Origin: JAENWD01 sp963796915
GTDB taxonomy: Bacteria; Acidobacteriota; Vicinamibacteria; Vicinamibacterales; JAENWD01
Length of the DNA: 64,000 nt
Reading direction: 5' to 3'
Assembly (NCBI GenBank): GCA_963796915.1
Contig: CAWCNI010000005.1
Location: forward strand, 1-64,000
The notes under the pieces are model-generated. The model did no database searches. It worked only from the letters and a program-made list of their open reading frames with translations, and had not been told where the DNA came from. Below, piece after piece: positions 17,195 to 25,642 of this stretch; positions within the stretch are counted from its first letter, which is position 1; every line of letters starts with the position of its first letter. The translations under genes were made by a program, and so were the position numbers.

Positions 17195-18112
17195 TCAATC
17201 CACCACAGTCAGCGTGCTCGTGCGCACGCGAGCATGCGGGCTGACGCCGATCGTCACTTGCAACTGGTACTTGCCTGGCGGCACGCGGGCGAGCGGAATG
17301 CGGCCGAGCGCCACCAGTCCCCCATTGGCGTCGGGCGAGCCGAGCGGAAGATCTACGGCCGCCAACGGCGCCCCGGTATCGGCCAGCAGGGCGAGTGTCG
17401 ATGCCGGCGCGGGCGCGCCGGGCTCGAGCAGCATGGCCACGGCGAAGTTCACGTCGCTCTTCAGCCCGCGGTTCACTGACGGATCGAAGGCCGGGTGCAG
17501 GCGCAGGTGGTTCTTGATCAACGGGTCCGACGCGTCCTCGGGCTCACCGTCGGAGAGCTTGCGCGCGTAGTCCACGACGATCAGGTCACCGACGATCGGG
17601 CGCTCGGCGCCGGGCGCCTCGAAAGGCCGGGTCACAACGCTGGCGTTCTTGCCGCCTTCGTCGTAAACGGCCACCTGCAGCGTGTACTTCCCGGCCGGAA
17701 GATCGAACTGCCACGACGTCTCCATCGGCTTCGACAGCATCGTCCTCGCGTCGGCCTGCAGTCCGTGCAGCGGGAGCTCCTGTGTCTCCTGGTGCACCAC
17801 GGTGCCCGACGCGTCGAGGAACCGCGCCACAATGGCGGCGCCGGCGGTGAAGGTGCCGGTCTTCATGTTGCCCGCCGACATCAGGGAGTCGCCCGGCAGC
17901 CGGAGATACAACGCGACCAGCCGGGGGCGGGTGGACGTCGGCAGCGCGACGGGGTTCACTTCGAACGGAAAGGCCGTCGGCGGGCTGGGCTTTGCCAGGG
18001 CGGCCAGCGCCGGGCGTGCGTACTCGGGCAAGGCGGCAGGCGCCTGCGATCGAGCGGCAACGCCGACGCCGGCAAGTGAGAGCGCGAGGACTGCCGGAAA
18101 CCGCCTGCTCAT
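17195..18112 (-). CDS. Exported paralogue of the VWFA proteins lacking the VWFA domain
   Basis: 305 residues. The ATG at 18112 overlaps the stop of the upstream M61 gene (ATGA), implying coupled translation. A signal peptide (MSRRFPAVLALSLAGVGVAA) leads straight into the region that follows the VWFA domain in the neighbouring genes: YARPALAALAKPSPPTAFPF, a PIVGDLIVVDYARKL segment, a LRLHPAFDPSVNRG segment, and the closing VPPGKYQLQVTIG. It is therefore a stand-alone version of the C-terminal beta-rich half. Length and motif order agree with that half of proteins 1-4, so it is not a truncation caused by a visible indel. It could act as a structural or competing partner of the full-length proteins; that is inference. 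Confidence 0.8.
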   Translation of the reverse strand: MSRRFPAVLALSLAGVGVAARSQAPAALPEYARPALAALAKPSPPTAFPFEVNPVALPTSTRPRLVALYLRLPGDSLMSAGNMKTGTFTAGAAIVARFLDASGTVVHQETQELPLHGLQADARTMLSKPMETSWQFDLPAGKYTLQVAVYDEGGKNASVVTRPFEAPGAERPIVGDLIVVDYARKLSDGEPEDASDPLIKNHLRLHPAFDPSVNRGLKSDVNFAVAMLLEPGAPAPASTLALLADTGAPLAAVDLPLGSPDANGGLVALGRIPLARVPPGKYQLQVTIGVSPHARVRTSTLTVVD

Positions 18113-19998
18113 TTGAGCCAGGCGTCCCGAAATGCCTGCTGGGCAGGGCTCAGGGTGGCGCCCGTCGACTCGGCGGTGACCACCTCGACCCTCTGATCCT
18201 CATCGAGGACGGCATCGGCTGTCGTTTCCACGCCGTGGCGGAGAAACACAACGTCCACGTGATCGCCGGGATGGTGGCGGCCGACCAGCGCCTCGAGCTG
18301 CTCGGGACTGCTCACGGCATCGCCGCCGAGTTTCTTGATCTCATCGCCTTCATCGAGGCCAGCGGTGTACGCCGACGAGCCGATGATGGTAGGCGCCGAG
18401 ATGCGCAGCAGGTTGCCAGAGGCCTCGAGGCGGATGTCGCCGAGCGACGCCGCGCCGGCGTGACGCTTCCGAAGCACGAGGCCTGCCTGCTGCACCAACC
18501 GCCCGTAGTCCATCACTTCGTGGCCGTGCACGTACCGGTTCATCACGTCGTCTGCAAACGCGGGATCGGTGACCTCGGCGAGATGGTCGCGGATATCCTT
18601 CGCAGTGTAGGGACGGTCCACGTAGCCACGCTCCTCGCCGCCGGGTTTCCCGTGCGCGCGCCACATCGCCCGCATGAAGTCGTCGAGCGTCGCATGGCCG
18701 ACGGTATGCTCGCGGATGGCGAGATCGAGACCGACGCCGAGTGCCGCACCGAAGGTGTAGTAGGAGACGAAGGTGTTGTTCCAGTTGGTGCGATCGATCC
18801 ACGACGCCGCGTCGACAAACGGCGCCAGCCGGCTCATGTCCTCGGCGGAGCGAAACCGCGTCGCCGGCGTGGTGACCACGGCGTTGACGATGCCGGTCAG
18901 GTCGTGCATGAAATCGTCGACGCTGAACAGGCCCGTACGCGCCATGATCAGGCCGTCGTAGTAACTGGTCACGCCCTCGGCCAGCCAGAGCTCGCCGGAC
19001 ATGTTCGCGCGATCGAAGTCGAAGGGCTCGAGGGTCTTCGGGCGGATGCGCTCGACGTTCCAGCAATGGAAGAACTCGTGCGCCACGGTGTTGAGCATGC
19101 CGGTCTTCGCGCTGGCCAGCGCCCGGCGGCTGGTCAGGACCGTGCTGTTTCGATGCTCCATCCCGTCGCCGTCGGCCCAGGGCAGGTAGTCGGCGAGAAA
19201 CGTGTAGGTCGAGTTCTCGTAGGGCGGAAACTCACCGAAGACCCTCGCCTCTGCGGCGACGATCCGTTTCACGCCGTCGGCAAACTCCGTCGCTTCCTGA
19301 TCGGTGCCGGTGTGGTGCAGCGAGATTCGAATCGTCGCGGGCGTGCTGGGCGCGCCGGTGGGCACGGGCGCCGGGAAGGAGCGCCACGTCATGGCGCTGA
19401 ACTCCGCGGGGCTGTCCATCAGGAACTGCAGGTTGGGCGAGGTGAACGCCAGGGGATCGTCGGTCGGGTAGAGCTGTGTGGCGACGGCCCAGTCTTCGTG
19501 TCCCTTTGGCCGGGTAAAGACGACGCGCACGGATTGGTGCTCCGTCCCGGGCATCCAGATGAGGGTGGCCGGCATGTTCAGGTGCGCGTGCGTCGTGTCG
19601 ATGGCGTCGTAGGTGCCGTCGACCCTGTTTCCGAAGAGCCGGTAGCGCACGTGGATCGGGCCGGTCGTCGCTTGTACGTCCCAGGTGGAGGGCGTCGATT
19701 GCGTGACAGCGATCGCGCGGCCGGCGGCGTCGGTCACCTGGAGGTCGTAGAGGTTCTTCGCAAATTCGTGAAGGGCGTAGCGACCTGGCGAACTGCGGCT
19801 CATGTGCAGCTGCGCAGCGCCTGCCGGCACGTGCGAGAACGTCGCCTCAACCTGCAGCCAGTGATGCTCCGGCTCGGGAAACGAGAGCCTGTACTCGATG
19901 TCCTGCTGGGCGGCCGCTGCGCGCGCCGTCACGAGCCACGTCAGTGCTGCGAGACGCGCCACGGCGCCCGCGTTTTTCCACAACCACCGCCCCGTCAT
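18109..19998 (-). CDS. M61 family PDZ peptidase (first copy), exported
   Basis: 629 residues from ATG 19998, preceded by GGAGGTG at good spacing; a GTG four codons upstream is less likely. A signal peptide ends around ARAAAAQ. The N-terminal beta-domain carries the family phrase YRLSFPEPEHHWLQVEATF. The thermolysin-like core has AHEFFHCWNVERIRP with the third zinc ligand Glu in WLAEGVTSYYDG. A C-terminal PDZ domain (about 520-590) contains SAYTAGLDEGDEIKKLGG. M61 enzymes remove N-terminal residues from peptides. The gene heads the long minus-strand run and is fused by an ATGA overlap to the VWFA-less paralogue. It is divergent from the disulfide oxidoreductase gene. Confidence 0.92.
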   Translation of the reverse strand: MTGRWLWKNAGAVARLAALTWLVTARAAAAQQDIEYRLSFPEPEHHWLQVEATFSHVPAGAAQLHMSRSSPGRYALHEFAKNLYDLQVTDAAGRAIAVTQSTPSTWDVQATTGPIHVRYRLFGNRVDGTYDAIDTTHAHLNMPATLIWMPGTEHQSVRVVFTRPKGHEDWAVATQLYPTDDPLAFTSPNLQFLMDSPAEFSAMTWRSFPAPVPTGAPSTPATIRISLHHTGTDQEATEFADGVKRIVAAEARVFGEFPPYENSTYTFLADYLPWADGDGMEHRNSTVLTSRRALASAKTGMLNTVAHEFFHCWNVERIRPKTLEPFDFDRANMSGELWLAEGVTSYYDGLIMARTGLFSVDDFMHDLTGIVNAVVTTPATRFRSAEDMSRLAPFVDAASWIDRTNWNNTFVSYYTFGAALGVGLDLAIREHTVGHATLDDFMRAMWRAHGKPGGEERGYVDRPYTAKDIRDHLAEVTDPAFADDVMNRYVHGHEVMDYGRLVQQAGLVLRKRHAGAASLGDIRLEASGNLLRISAPTIIGSSAYTAGLDEGDEIKKLGGDAVSSPEQLEALVGRHHPGDHVDVVFLRHGVETTADAVLDEDQRVEVVTAESTGATLSPAQQAFRDAWLK

Positions 19999-20045
19999 CC
20001 ACACCTCCACCTGTGCCGGATGCTATCACGTGGGATAATCGTCGG

Positions 20046-20705
20046 ATGGCGCTGCTCTCCCCCGACGACCAACAGACGCTGCGCGGCATGTTCGCTGACA
20101 TGACCGTGCCGGTCACGCTCGTGTTCTTCACGCAATCCTTCGGCTGCGAGACCTGTGACGACACCAAACGCATCCTGTCGGAACTGCGGGACCTGACAGA
20201 CCAGATCACTGTCGAGGAAGTGAACCTGGTGCTCGACAAGGAGCGCGCGGCCGGCTTCGGTGTCGATCGTGCGCCCGGGATCGCGATCCTCGCCAACGGC
20301 ATCGACACGCGAATCCGTTTCCTGGGCGCGCCGGCGGGCTACGACTTCATGGCCCTGGTCGATTCGATCCTTGCGGTGTCCGGGGCAAGCGACATGGCGC
20401 TGTCCGCGGAGAGCCTCGCGCTGATCGCCGAGGTCACGGCGCCGACGCACATCCAGGTCTTCGTCACGCCGACCTGTGTCTACTGCCCGCGCGCGGTTGC
20501 CCTGGCAGTCCGCATGGCCGCGGCGAACCCGAACATCTCCGCCACGACGGTCCAGGCCACCGAGTTCTTCGAGCTGGCACGCCAGTTCCGCGTCACCGGC
20601 GTGCCCAAGATTGTCGTCAACGGCGAGATCGAGATGCTGGGTGCGCAGCCCGAACCGATCTTCGTTCGCACGGCGCTCGGCCTCGACGCTCCCTTGGAAG
20701 GGTGA
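20046..20705 (+). CDS. Protein disulfide oxidoreductase (PDO), tandem thioredoxin folds
   Basis: 219 residues from ATG 20046. The first redox motif is CETC (34-37) and the second is CVYC (144-147), each at the start of a thioredoxin-like unit. The RFLGAPAGYDF stretch at the end of unit one and GVPKIV (cis-Pro) in unit two are standard for the PDO/glutaredoxin-like family. Cytosolic: no signal peptide. PDOs make or isomerise disulfides and are best known from thermophiles. The start is only a few bases after a GATAAT hexamer and has no clear ribosome site, so a leaderless or very short leader is possible. Divergent from the M61 gene; argG follows after 64 bases. Confidence 0.9.
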   Translation: MALLSPDDQQTLRGMFADMTVPVTLVFFTQSFGCETCDDTKRILSELRDLTDQITVEEVNLVLDKERAAGFGVDRAPGIAILANGIDTRIRFLGAPAGYDFMALVDSILAVSGASDMALSAESLALIAEVTAPTHIQVFVTPTCVYCPRAVALAVRMAAANPNISATTVQATEFFELARQFRVTGVPKIVVNGEIEMLGAQPEPIFVRTALGLDAPLEG

Positions 20706-20769
20706 CGGATCTGGCCGATCTGAGGATCGGCCGTACAACTGCTTCACCAAGACGAAAGGTACCTGCAGA

Positions 20770-22021
20770 ATGTCGGCTCCGAAGAAGATCGTGCTCGCCT
20801 ACTCCGGCGGGCTGGACACCTCAGTCATCCTGCCCTGGCTCAAGGAGCGCTATCCCGGCGTCTCGCTGGTGGCGTTCGCCGCGGAGCTCGGCCAGGGCAG
20901 CGAGCTCAAGGGCATCGAACGCAAGGCATACAAGAGCGGCGCCGACGAGGTGGTCGTCAAGGATCTGCGGCAAAGAGTTCGCCGAGCGGATACTGCTTCC
21001 CGATGCTGCGCGCGCACGCGACTTACGAGGCGCGACTACCTGCTCGGGCACCTCGATCGCGCGCCCGCTGATCGCGAAGGCGCAGGTGGAGGTCGCGCAC
21101 CAGACCGGCGCCGACGCCGTCGCGCACGGCGCGACAGGCAAGGGCAACGATCAGGTCCGCTTCGAGCTGACGGCGATGGCGCTCGACCCGACGCTGGCGA
21201 TCATCTCGCCGTGGAAGGATCCCGCAGCTTCCTCGCCGACGGCCTGAACGATCGCGAGACCGCGATCGAGTACGCCGAGCGGCACGGCATCCCGATCACG
21301 CAGACGAAGAAGAAGATCTACTCGCAGGATCGCAACCTGTGGCACATCTCGCACGAGGGCGCCGAGATCGAAGACCCGGCGCGCGAGCCGCTCGAGCAGG
21401 TCTACACGATCACCGTGCCGTCTCGAAGGCGCCGATCACGGCCCGAGTACGTCGAGGTGGAGTTCAAGGCGGGCATGCCGGTCGCGGTCGACGGCGAAGC
21501 GCTACGCCGGCGCGGGCCACGAGCTCATCGCGCGGCTCAACGAGCTCGGCGGCAAGCACGCCGTCGGCCAGGTGACGCTGGTCGAGAACCGCCTGGTCGG
21601 CATGAAGAGCCGCGGCGTCTACGAGACGCCGGGCGGCACAATCCTCTACGAAGCGCACAAGGCGCTGGAACAGATCTGCCTCGAGCGCGACCTCTATCAC
21701 TACAAGCAGCAGCTCGCCCTGAAATACGGCGAGCTCGTCTACTACGGCCAGTGGTTCCACCCGCTGCGCGAGGCGATGCAGGCATTCGTCGATCAGGCCA
21801 GCGAGGTCGTCAGCGGCAAGGTGCGCGTGAAGCTGTACAAGGGCCGGGCGACGGCAGTCAGCGCCACCTCGCCGACGTCGCTGTACGACACCAAGCTGGC
21901 CAGCTTCGCGATGCAGGGCTACGACGTCACCGCCGCGCGCGGGTTCATCGACCTGTTCGGCCTGCCGATGAAGGTCCGCGGCCTGAAGCAGGGGCGATCG
22001 GGGAAAGGCCGGAAGGCCTAG
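20770..22021 (+). pseudogene. argG: Argininosuccinate synthase argG, multiple indels
   Basis: The N terminus (KKIVLAYSGGLDTSVILPWL, the ATP pyrophosphatase P-loop) and the last 150 residues are intact and clearly ArgG, the enzyme joining citrulline and aspartate in arginine synthesis. Between about 20971 and 21499 the reading frame shifts repeatedly: extra bases near 20971, 20990, 21031 and 21047, a missing base near 21221, a missing base near 21421, and extra bases near 21444 and 21499. Correcting these gives 415 residues, normal for the family. All intervening segments read as conserved ArgG sequence (HQTGADAVAHGATGKGNDQV, SQDRNLWHISHEG) with no nonsense substitutions. As given, no full-length product can form. 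A cluster of consensus errors seems likelier than old decay. Confidence 0.85.
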
Positions 22022-22139
22022 CGGGCAAGGGGCTCGAGGAAGCAAGGGAGCCGAGGGAGCCGAGGACTCTCGCCTTCCTCGCCCCTCCCCCCTTCGGCTT
22101 CCTCGCCCCCTGGGCTTCCTCGGCTTTCTCGGCCCCGGG
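22022..22139. repeat. G/A-rich tandem units in inverted arrangement after argG
   Basis: Directly after the argG stop, units resembling GGGAGCCGA and GAGGAAGC repeat. The second half carries the same units inverted; CGAGGAAGC at 22035-22043 matches GCTTCCTCG at 22097-22105 and again at 22114-22122. It can fold as a long imperfect hairpin and may serve as an mRNA end for argG. Confidence 0.5.
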
Positions 22140-22152
22140 AACGCCCCAATAG

Positions 22153-22178
22153 TACGTTTCGTATTAATATCTTGCGTA
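22153..22178. promoter_or_regulatory. Candidate PadR autoregulatory operator
   Basis: A 26-base AT-rich dyad: TACG-N5-TATT and AATA-N5-CGTA, ending three bases before the PadR start codon. It stands out from GC-rich surroundings and overlaps the only plausible promoter (TTAATAT). PadR regulators commonly bind such dyads in their own promoters. Confidence 0.5.
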
Positions 22179-22180
22179 TC

Positions 22181-22759
22181 ATGACCGGAAGGACCCTGTC
22201 GCCGCTCACCGGCGCCCTCCTGGGCCTGCTGCAGGACAAGCCGCAGTCGGGCTACGAGTTGCGGAAGCTGTTCGCGACGACGCCGATGGGGAACTTCAGC
22301 GACAGCCCGGGGTCGATCTACCCCGCCCTCAAGCGGCTGGCTCACGACGGCCTCATCGCCGGCACTGTCGAGAACGCAAAGTCGCTCAGGCCGCGACAGG
22401 TGTTCCATCTGACCGCGGACGGAGTGGCCCGCCTCAGGACGTGGCTCTCGGAGCCGGTGTCACGGGTACTGCCGGCCGAAGGCTTCGACCTGGTCCTGCT
22501 GCGTTTTGTGTTCATGCCCGCCAGCATCGGGCTTCCCGCGACGGCACGGTTTCTCGAAGAGCTCGAGCACGAGCTGACGCGGACCCTCGCCCACCTGCGG
22601 GCGTTTCACCGGGCGAACGCCAGCCACATGCCGTTGACGGGGGCGCTGGGACTGCGAGCCGGAATCGAGGACGTTGCCGGGCGGCTCCGATGGGCCCGCC
22701 TGGCGCATCGCGCTCTGAGACAACCGGCCGCCGGACGGCGGCCATCACGGAGGAAGTAA
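22181..22759 (+). CDS. PadR-family transcriptional regulator
   Basis: 192 residues from ATG 22181; a TTG three codons upstream would be inside the dyad. The N-terminal winged helix is typical: SPLTGALLGLLQDKPQSGYE, then SIYPALKRLAHDGLI, and the wing with RPRQVFHLTADG. The C-terminal helices (about 90-180) form the dimerisation part. PadR proteins repress genes for membrane or detoxification functions, with ligands that vary by member. No ribosome site is visible and the AT-rich promoter lies against the start, so leaderless translation is possible. The membrane protein gene begins four bases after its stop and is the obvious target. Confidence 0.9.
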   Translation: MTGRTLSPLTGALLGLLQDKPQSGYELRKLFATTPMGNFSDSPGSIYPALKRLAHDGLIAGTVENAKSLRPRQVFHLTADGVARLRTWLSEPVSRVLPAEGFDLVLLRFVFMPASIGLPATARFLEELEHELTRTLAHLRAFHRANASHMPLTGALGLRAGIEDVAGRLRWARLAHRALRQPAAGRRPSRRK

Positions 22760-22763
22760 GGAC

Positions 22764-23624
22764 ATGGCTGCACTGCTGACTGGCGCCATCGCCGGCGGAC
22801 TCGTGTTCACCCTGCTGCAGATGATCGTCGGGCTGACATTTCCGCCTGCGGGCCTGCCACCGCAACCGCCGAACATGCTGCCCTGGCTGGTGCTGGCGAA
22901 CGTCCTGATGGCCGGCGTCCTCTCGTGGATCGCCCGCGGGTCGCGGCTGCACGGCATCCGGCTCGCGCTGCTGCTGCTGGTCGCGACGCTCTTCATCGGT
23001 GAGGCCTCCTCGCTCATCGAGGCGGTGTTCTTCAAGGTGATGACGCTGTCAGCAGTCCTCAGCATCGTGCCCAACACGCTCATCCCGGCATGCCTCCTCA
23101 CGCTGTTCATTGTCTGGGTGACACGAACGTGGCACGCGCCGGCGGTGCCGGCACCCGCTCCGCCCCTGCCCTGGGGGCGGCTGCTGGGACTCGGCGCGCT
23201 CGGGACTGTGTTTTACCTCGTGTGCTACTTCGCCGCCGGCCTGCTGGTCCTCCCGTACGTCAAGTCTTTCTACGAGGCCAAGGGGTTGATGCCCGCGCCT
23301 GGAATGGTCCTCGGTGTCGAGCTCCTGATTCGCGGGCCGATGTTCGTGATCGCGATCGCGGCCATCGTCCTGAATACGCCGGCGCCGCGGCTGCGGCGCG
23401 CGCTGGTCGCCGCGGTCGCGATGTCGATGATTGGCGGCGTCGTGCCGCTCATCGTCCCCAACGCGTTTTTCACGGAGGCCGTCCGCTGGGCTCACTTCGT
23501 CGAGGTCGTCTCGTCGAACTTCGTCTTCGGGGCTGTGGTCGGATGGCTCATGAGTCCGGCCCGTGCGATACTGCCCGCGCCGGCGGCGGTCCAGGGGAGC
23601 GTCGCCGCGCAGCAGGCCCACTGA
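22764..23624 (+). CDS. Multi-pass membrane protein of unknown function, partner of PadR
   Basis: 286 residues with about seven to eight hydrophobic helices, beginning MAALLTGAIAGGLVFTLLQM and including LALLLLVATLFIGEASSLIE. A Pro/Ala-rich cytoplasmic or periplasmic loop lies near the middle (about 130-145). No transporter, kinase or protease motif is recognisable. It starts four bases after padR and is followed ten bases later by the amidase gene, so the three probably share a transcript. Regulation by the adjacent PadR protein through the dyad at 22153-22178 is likely. The helix count is judged by eye. Confidence 0.75.
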   Translation: MAALLTGAIAGGLVFTLLQMIVGLTFPPAGLPPQPPNMLPWLVLANVLMAGVLSWIARGSRLHGIRLALLLLVATLFIGEASSLIEAVFFKVMTLSAVLSIVPNTLIPACLLTLFIVWVTRTWHAPAVPAPAPPLPWGRLLGLGALGTVFYLVCYFAAGLLVLPYVKSFYEAKGLMPAPGMVLGVELLIRGPMFVIAIAAIVLNTPAPRLRRALVAAVAMSMIGGVVPLIVPNAFFTEAVRWAHFVEVVSSNFVFGAVVGWLMSPARAILPAPAAVQGSVAAQQAH

Positions 23625-23634
23625 GACCACGCGC

Positions 23635-25287
23635 ATGATGAATCGCAGAAGCTTCCTGCGTGCCGGCGTCGCCGCCGGCGCCCTGTCCGCCAGGCCGTCT
23701 CCAGCGTCGGCGTCGCCGTCGCGCCATCGCGACGCACCTGGAGCCGTGCCAGCGGCAGCGAGCCCGGTTCAGAACCCTGAATTCGAGCTCGCCGAACTGG
23801 ACATCGTGGAGCTGCAGCGGCGGATGACGAGCGGCCAGGATTCCGCGGCGTCGCTGTGCGCGAAGTATCTCGCGCGGATCGAGGCGCTCGATCGTGACGG
23901 CCCGAGCCTGCACTCGGTCCTCGAGACCAATCCGGAAGTCCAGGCCATCGCCGCCGGCCTCGATGCCGAACGCAAGGCTGGCACCGTTCGCGGCCCGCTG
24001 CACGGGATTCCTGTCCTGATCAAGGACAACCTGGCCACCGGCGACAAGATGCTCACGACAGCGGGATCGTGGGCGCTGGCGGGCCGGCCCGCAGCGGCGG
24101 ACGCGTTCGTGGTCGCACAACTTCGCAAGGCCGGCGCCGTCATCCTTGGCAAGACCAACCTGAGCGAGTGGGCGAATTTCAGGTCGTCGCGCTCGACAAG
24201 CGGCTGGTCCGGCCGCGGCGGTCAGTGCCGCAACCCGTACGCGCTCGACCGCAATCCGTCCGGCTCCAGCTCCGGCACTGGCAGCGCGATCGCCAGCAAC
24301 TTCGCATCGATCGGGATCGGCACCGAGACCGACGGCTCGATCGTGTCGCCGTCGACCAACTGCGGCCTGGTCGGGGTGAAACCGACGGTCGGCCTCCTGA
24401 GCCGCTCCGGGATCATTCCGATTTCACACACGCAGGACACGCCGGGCCCGATGACACGGACCGTTCGCGACGCCGCGCTCATGCTCGCCGGGATGGCGGG
24501 CGTCGACAGCAGCGACTCGGCCAGCGCCCGGTCGAAGGCGTACGCGGCCCGCGACTACACCGCGTCACTCGATCCCGGCGGCCTCAAGGGCGCGCGCATC
24601 GGCGTCTCGCGCAAGCAGCTGTTCGGCTATAACCCGTGGGCTGACAAGATTGCCGAAGCCGCGATTGCGGTGATGAAGGACCACGGCGCGGTGATCGTCG
24701 ACCCGGCGGACATCACGACGCTCAACGCCCTGAGCAAACCGGAGTTCGAGGTGTTGCTCTACGAGTTCAAGGCAGACCTGAACAAGTACCTCGCCGGCCT
24801 CGGGCCGGACGCGACCGTCCGCACCCTTGCGGAAGCCATCGCCTTCAACAGCAAGGAGTCGGCGCGCGAGATGCCGTACTTCGCTCAGGAGATCTTCGAG
24901 CAGGCGCAAAAGAAGGGGCCGTTGACGTCACCGGCGTATCTGCAGGCGCTCGAGAAATGCCGCCAGCTGTCGCGCACGCAGGGCATCGACGCCGTGATGA
25001 ACGCCCACCAGCTCGACGCGCTGGTGTGCCCGACCGGCGCGCCCGCCTCGTTGACGGACCTGGTCAACGGCGACCACGACTCCGGGGGAAGTTCGACGGC
25101 GCCTGCCGTTGCCGGCTACCCGCACATCACGGTCCCCGCAGGCTTCGCGTTCGGCCTGCCAGTGGGCATCAGTTTCATCGGCAGGGCCTGGAGCGAGCCG
25201 ACGCTGTTCAAGCTCGCCTACGCCTACGAGCAGGCCACGAAGCACCGCAAGGCGCCGCGATTTCTGGAGAGAGCGGAGCTGGCGTAA
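23635..25287 (+). CDS. Amidase-signature family hydrolase, probably Tat-exported
   Basis: 550 residues from ATG 23635 (MMNRRSFLRAGVAAGALSA, a twin-arginine-like signal). The Ser-cisSer-Lys triad is present: Lys130 in GIPVLIKDNL, the cis-Ser in NPSGSSSGTGSA (about 212-213), and the nucleophile Ser235 in GTETDGSIVSP. The family hydrolyses amide bonds in many substrates. The Tat signal plus Asp/Glu in place of the usual GG before the nucleophile fits the exported peptide-amidase-like branch, but the substrate is not predictable. It ends 21 bases from the convergent coxD. Confidence 0.92.
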   Translation: MMNRRSFLRAGVAAGALSARPSPASASPSRHRDAPGAVPAAASPVQNPEFELAELDIVELQRRMTSGQDSAASLCAKYLARIEALDRDGPSLHSVLETNPEVQAIAAGLDAERKAGTVRGPLHGIPVLIKDNLATGDKMLTTAGSWALAGRPAAADAFVVAQLRKAGAVILGKTNLSEWANFRSSRSTSGWSGRGGQCRNPYALDRNPSGSSSGTGSAIASNFASIGIGTETDGSIVSPSTNCGLVGVKPTVGLLSRSGIIPISHTQDTPGPMTRTVRDAALMLAGMAGVDSSDSASARSKAYAARDYTASLDPGGLKGARIGVSRKQLFGYNPWADKIAEAAIAVMKDHGAVIVDPADITTLNALSKPEFEVLLYEFKADLNKYLAGLGPDATVRTLAEAIAFNSKESAREMPYFAQEIFEQAQKKGPLTSPAYLQALEKCRQLSRTQGIDAVMNAHQLDALVCPTGAPASLTDLVNGDHDSGGSSTAPAVAGYPHITVPAGFAFGLPVGISFIGRAWSEPTLFKLAYAYEQATKHRKAPRFLERAELA

Positions 25288-25308
25288 AGACGCCCTTGCG
25301 CCCGTGCG

Positions 25309-25635
25309 TTAGACCGGATGGACGATCTGCGGGACGTTCATCCAGCCGCGGCTGCTGTAGTCGAGCATCAGCATCCCGAGCAGGATCACAAACCAGAACA
25401 GGCCTGCGCCGACCACGATCCAGTTCAGCCTGTCGCTGTACTTCAGGTGCATGAAGAACAGGATGACGAGCGTCGCCTTCACGATGGCAATGGCGATCGC
25501 GACGACGATGTTCATGTTCCCGAGATCGACAAACGCCGCCCCGACTGTCAGGACCGTCAGGACCATCAGGGTCCCGAAGATCCCGAAATACATGCTCAGT
25601 GGCAGGACGTGATTGTTGTCGTCGTGACCGGTCAT
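25309..25635 (-). CDS. coxD: Cytochrome c oxidase subunit IV (CoxD-type)
   Basis: 108 residues with three membrane helices (about 16-35, 45-63 and 74-96). The KATLVILFFMHLKYSDRLNW phrase is typical of the prokaryotic subunit IV family. It is the last gene of the oxidase block, seven bases after coxC. The subunit is small and non-catalytic and aids assembly or stability of the haem-copper oxidase in the inner membrane. Confidence 0.9.
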   Translation of the reverse strand: MTGHDDNNHVLPLSMYFGIFGTLMVLTVLTVGAAFVDLGNMNIVVAIAIAIVKATLVILFFMHLKYSDRLNWIVVGAGLFWFVILLGMLMLDYSSRGWMNVPQIVHPV

Positions 25636-25642
25636 GTGTCGA

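Noticed and set aside
8124..18112. VWFA genes as a MoxR/Bat-type or copper-chelatase-like operon
   Set aside because: No AAA+ MoxR ATPase or DUF58 gene lies nearby, and the proteins are exported with the acidobacterial VWFA architecture.
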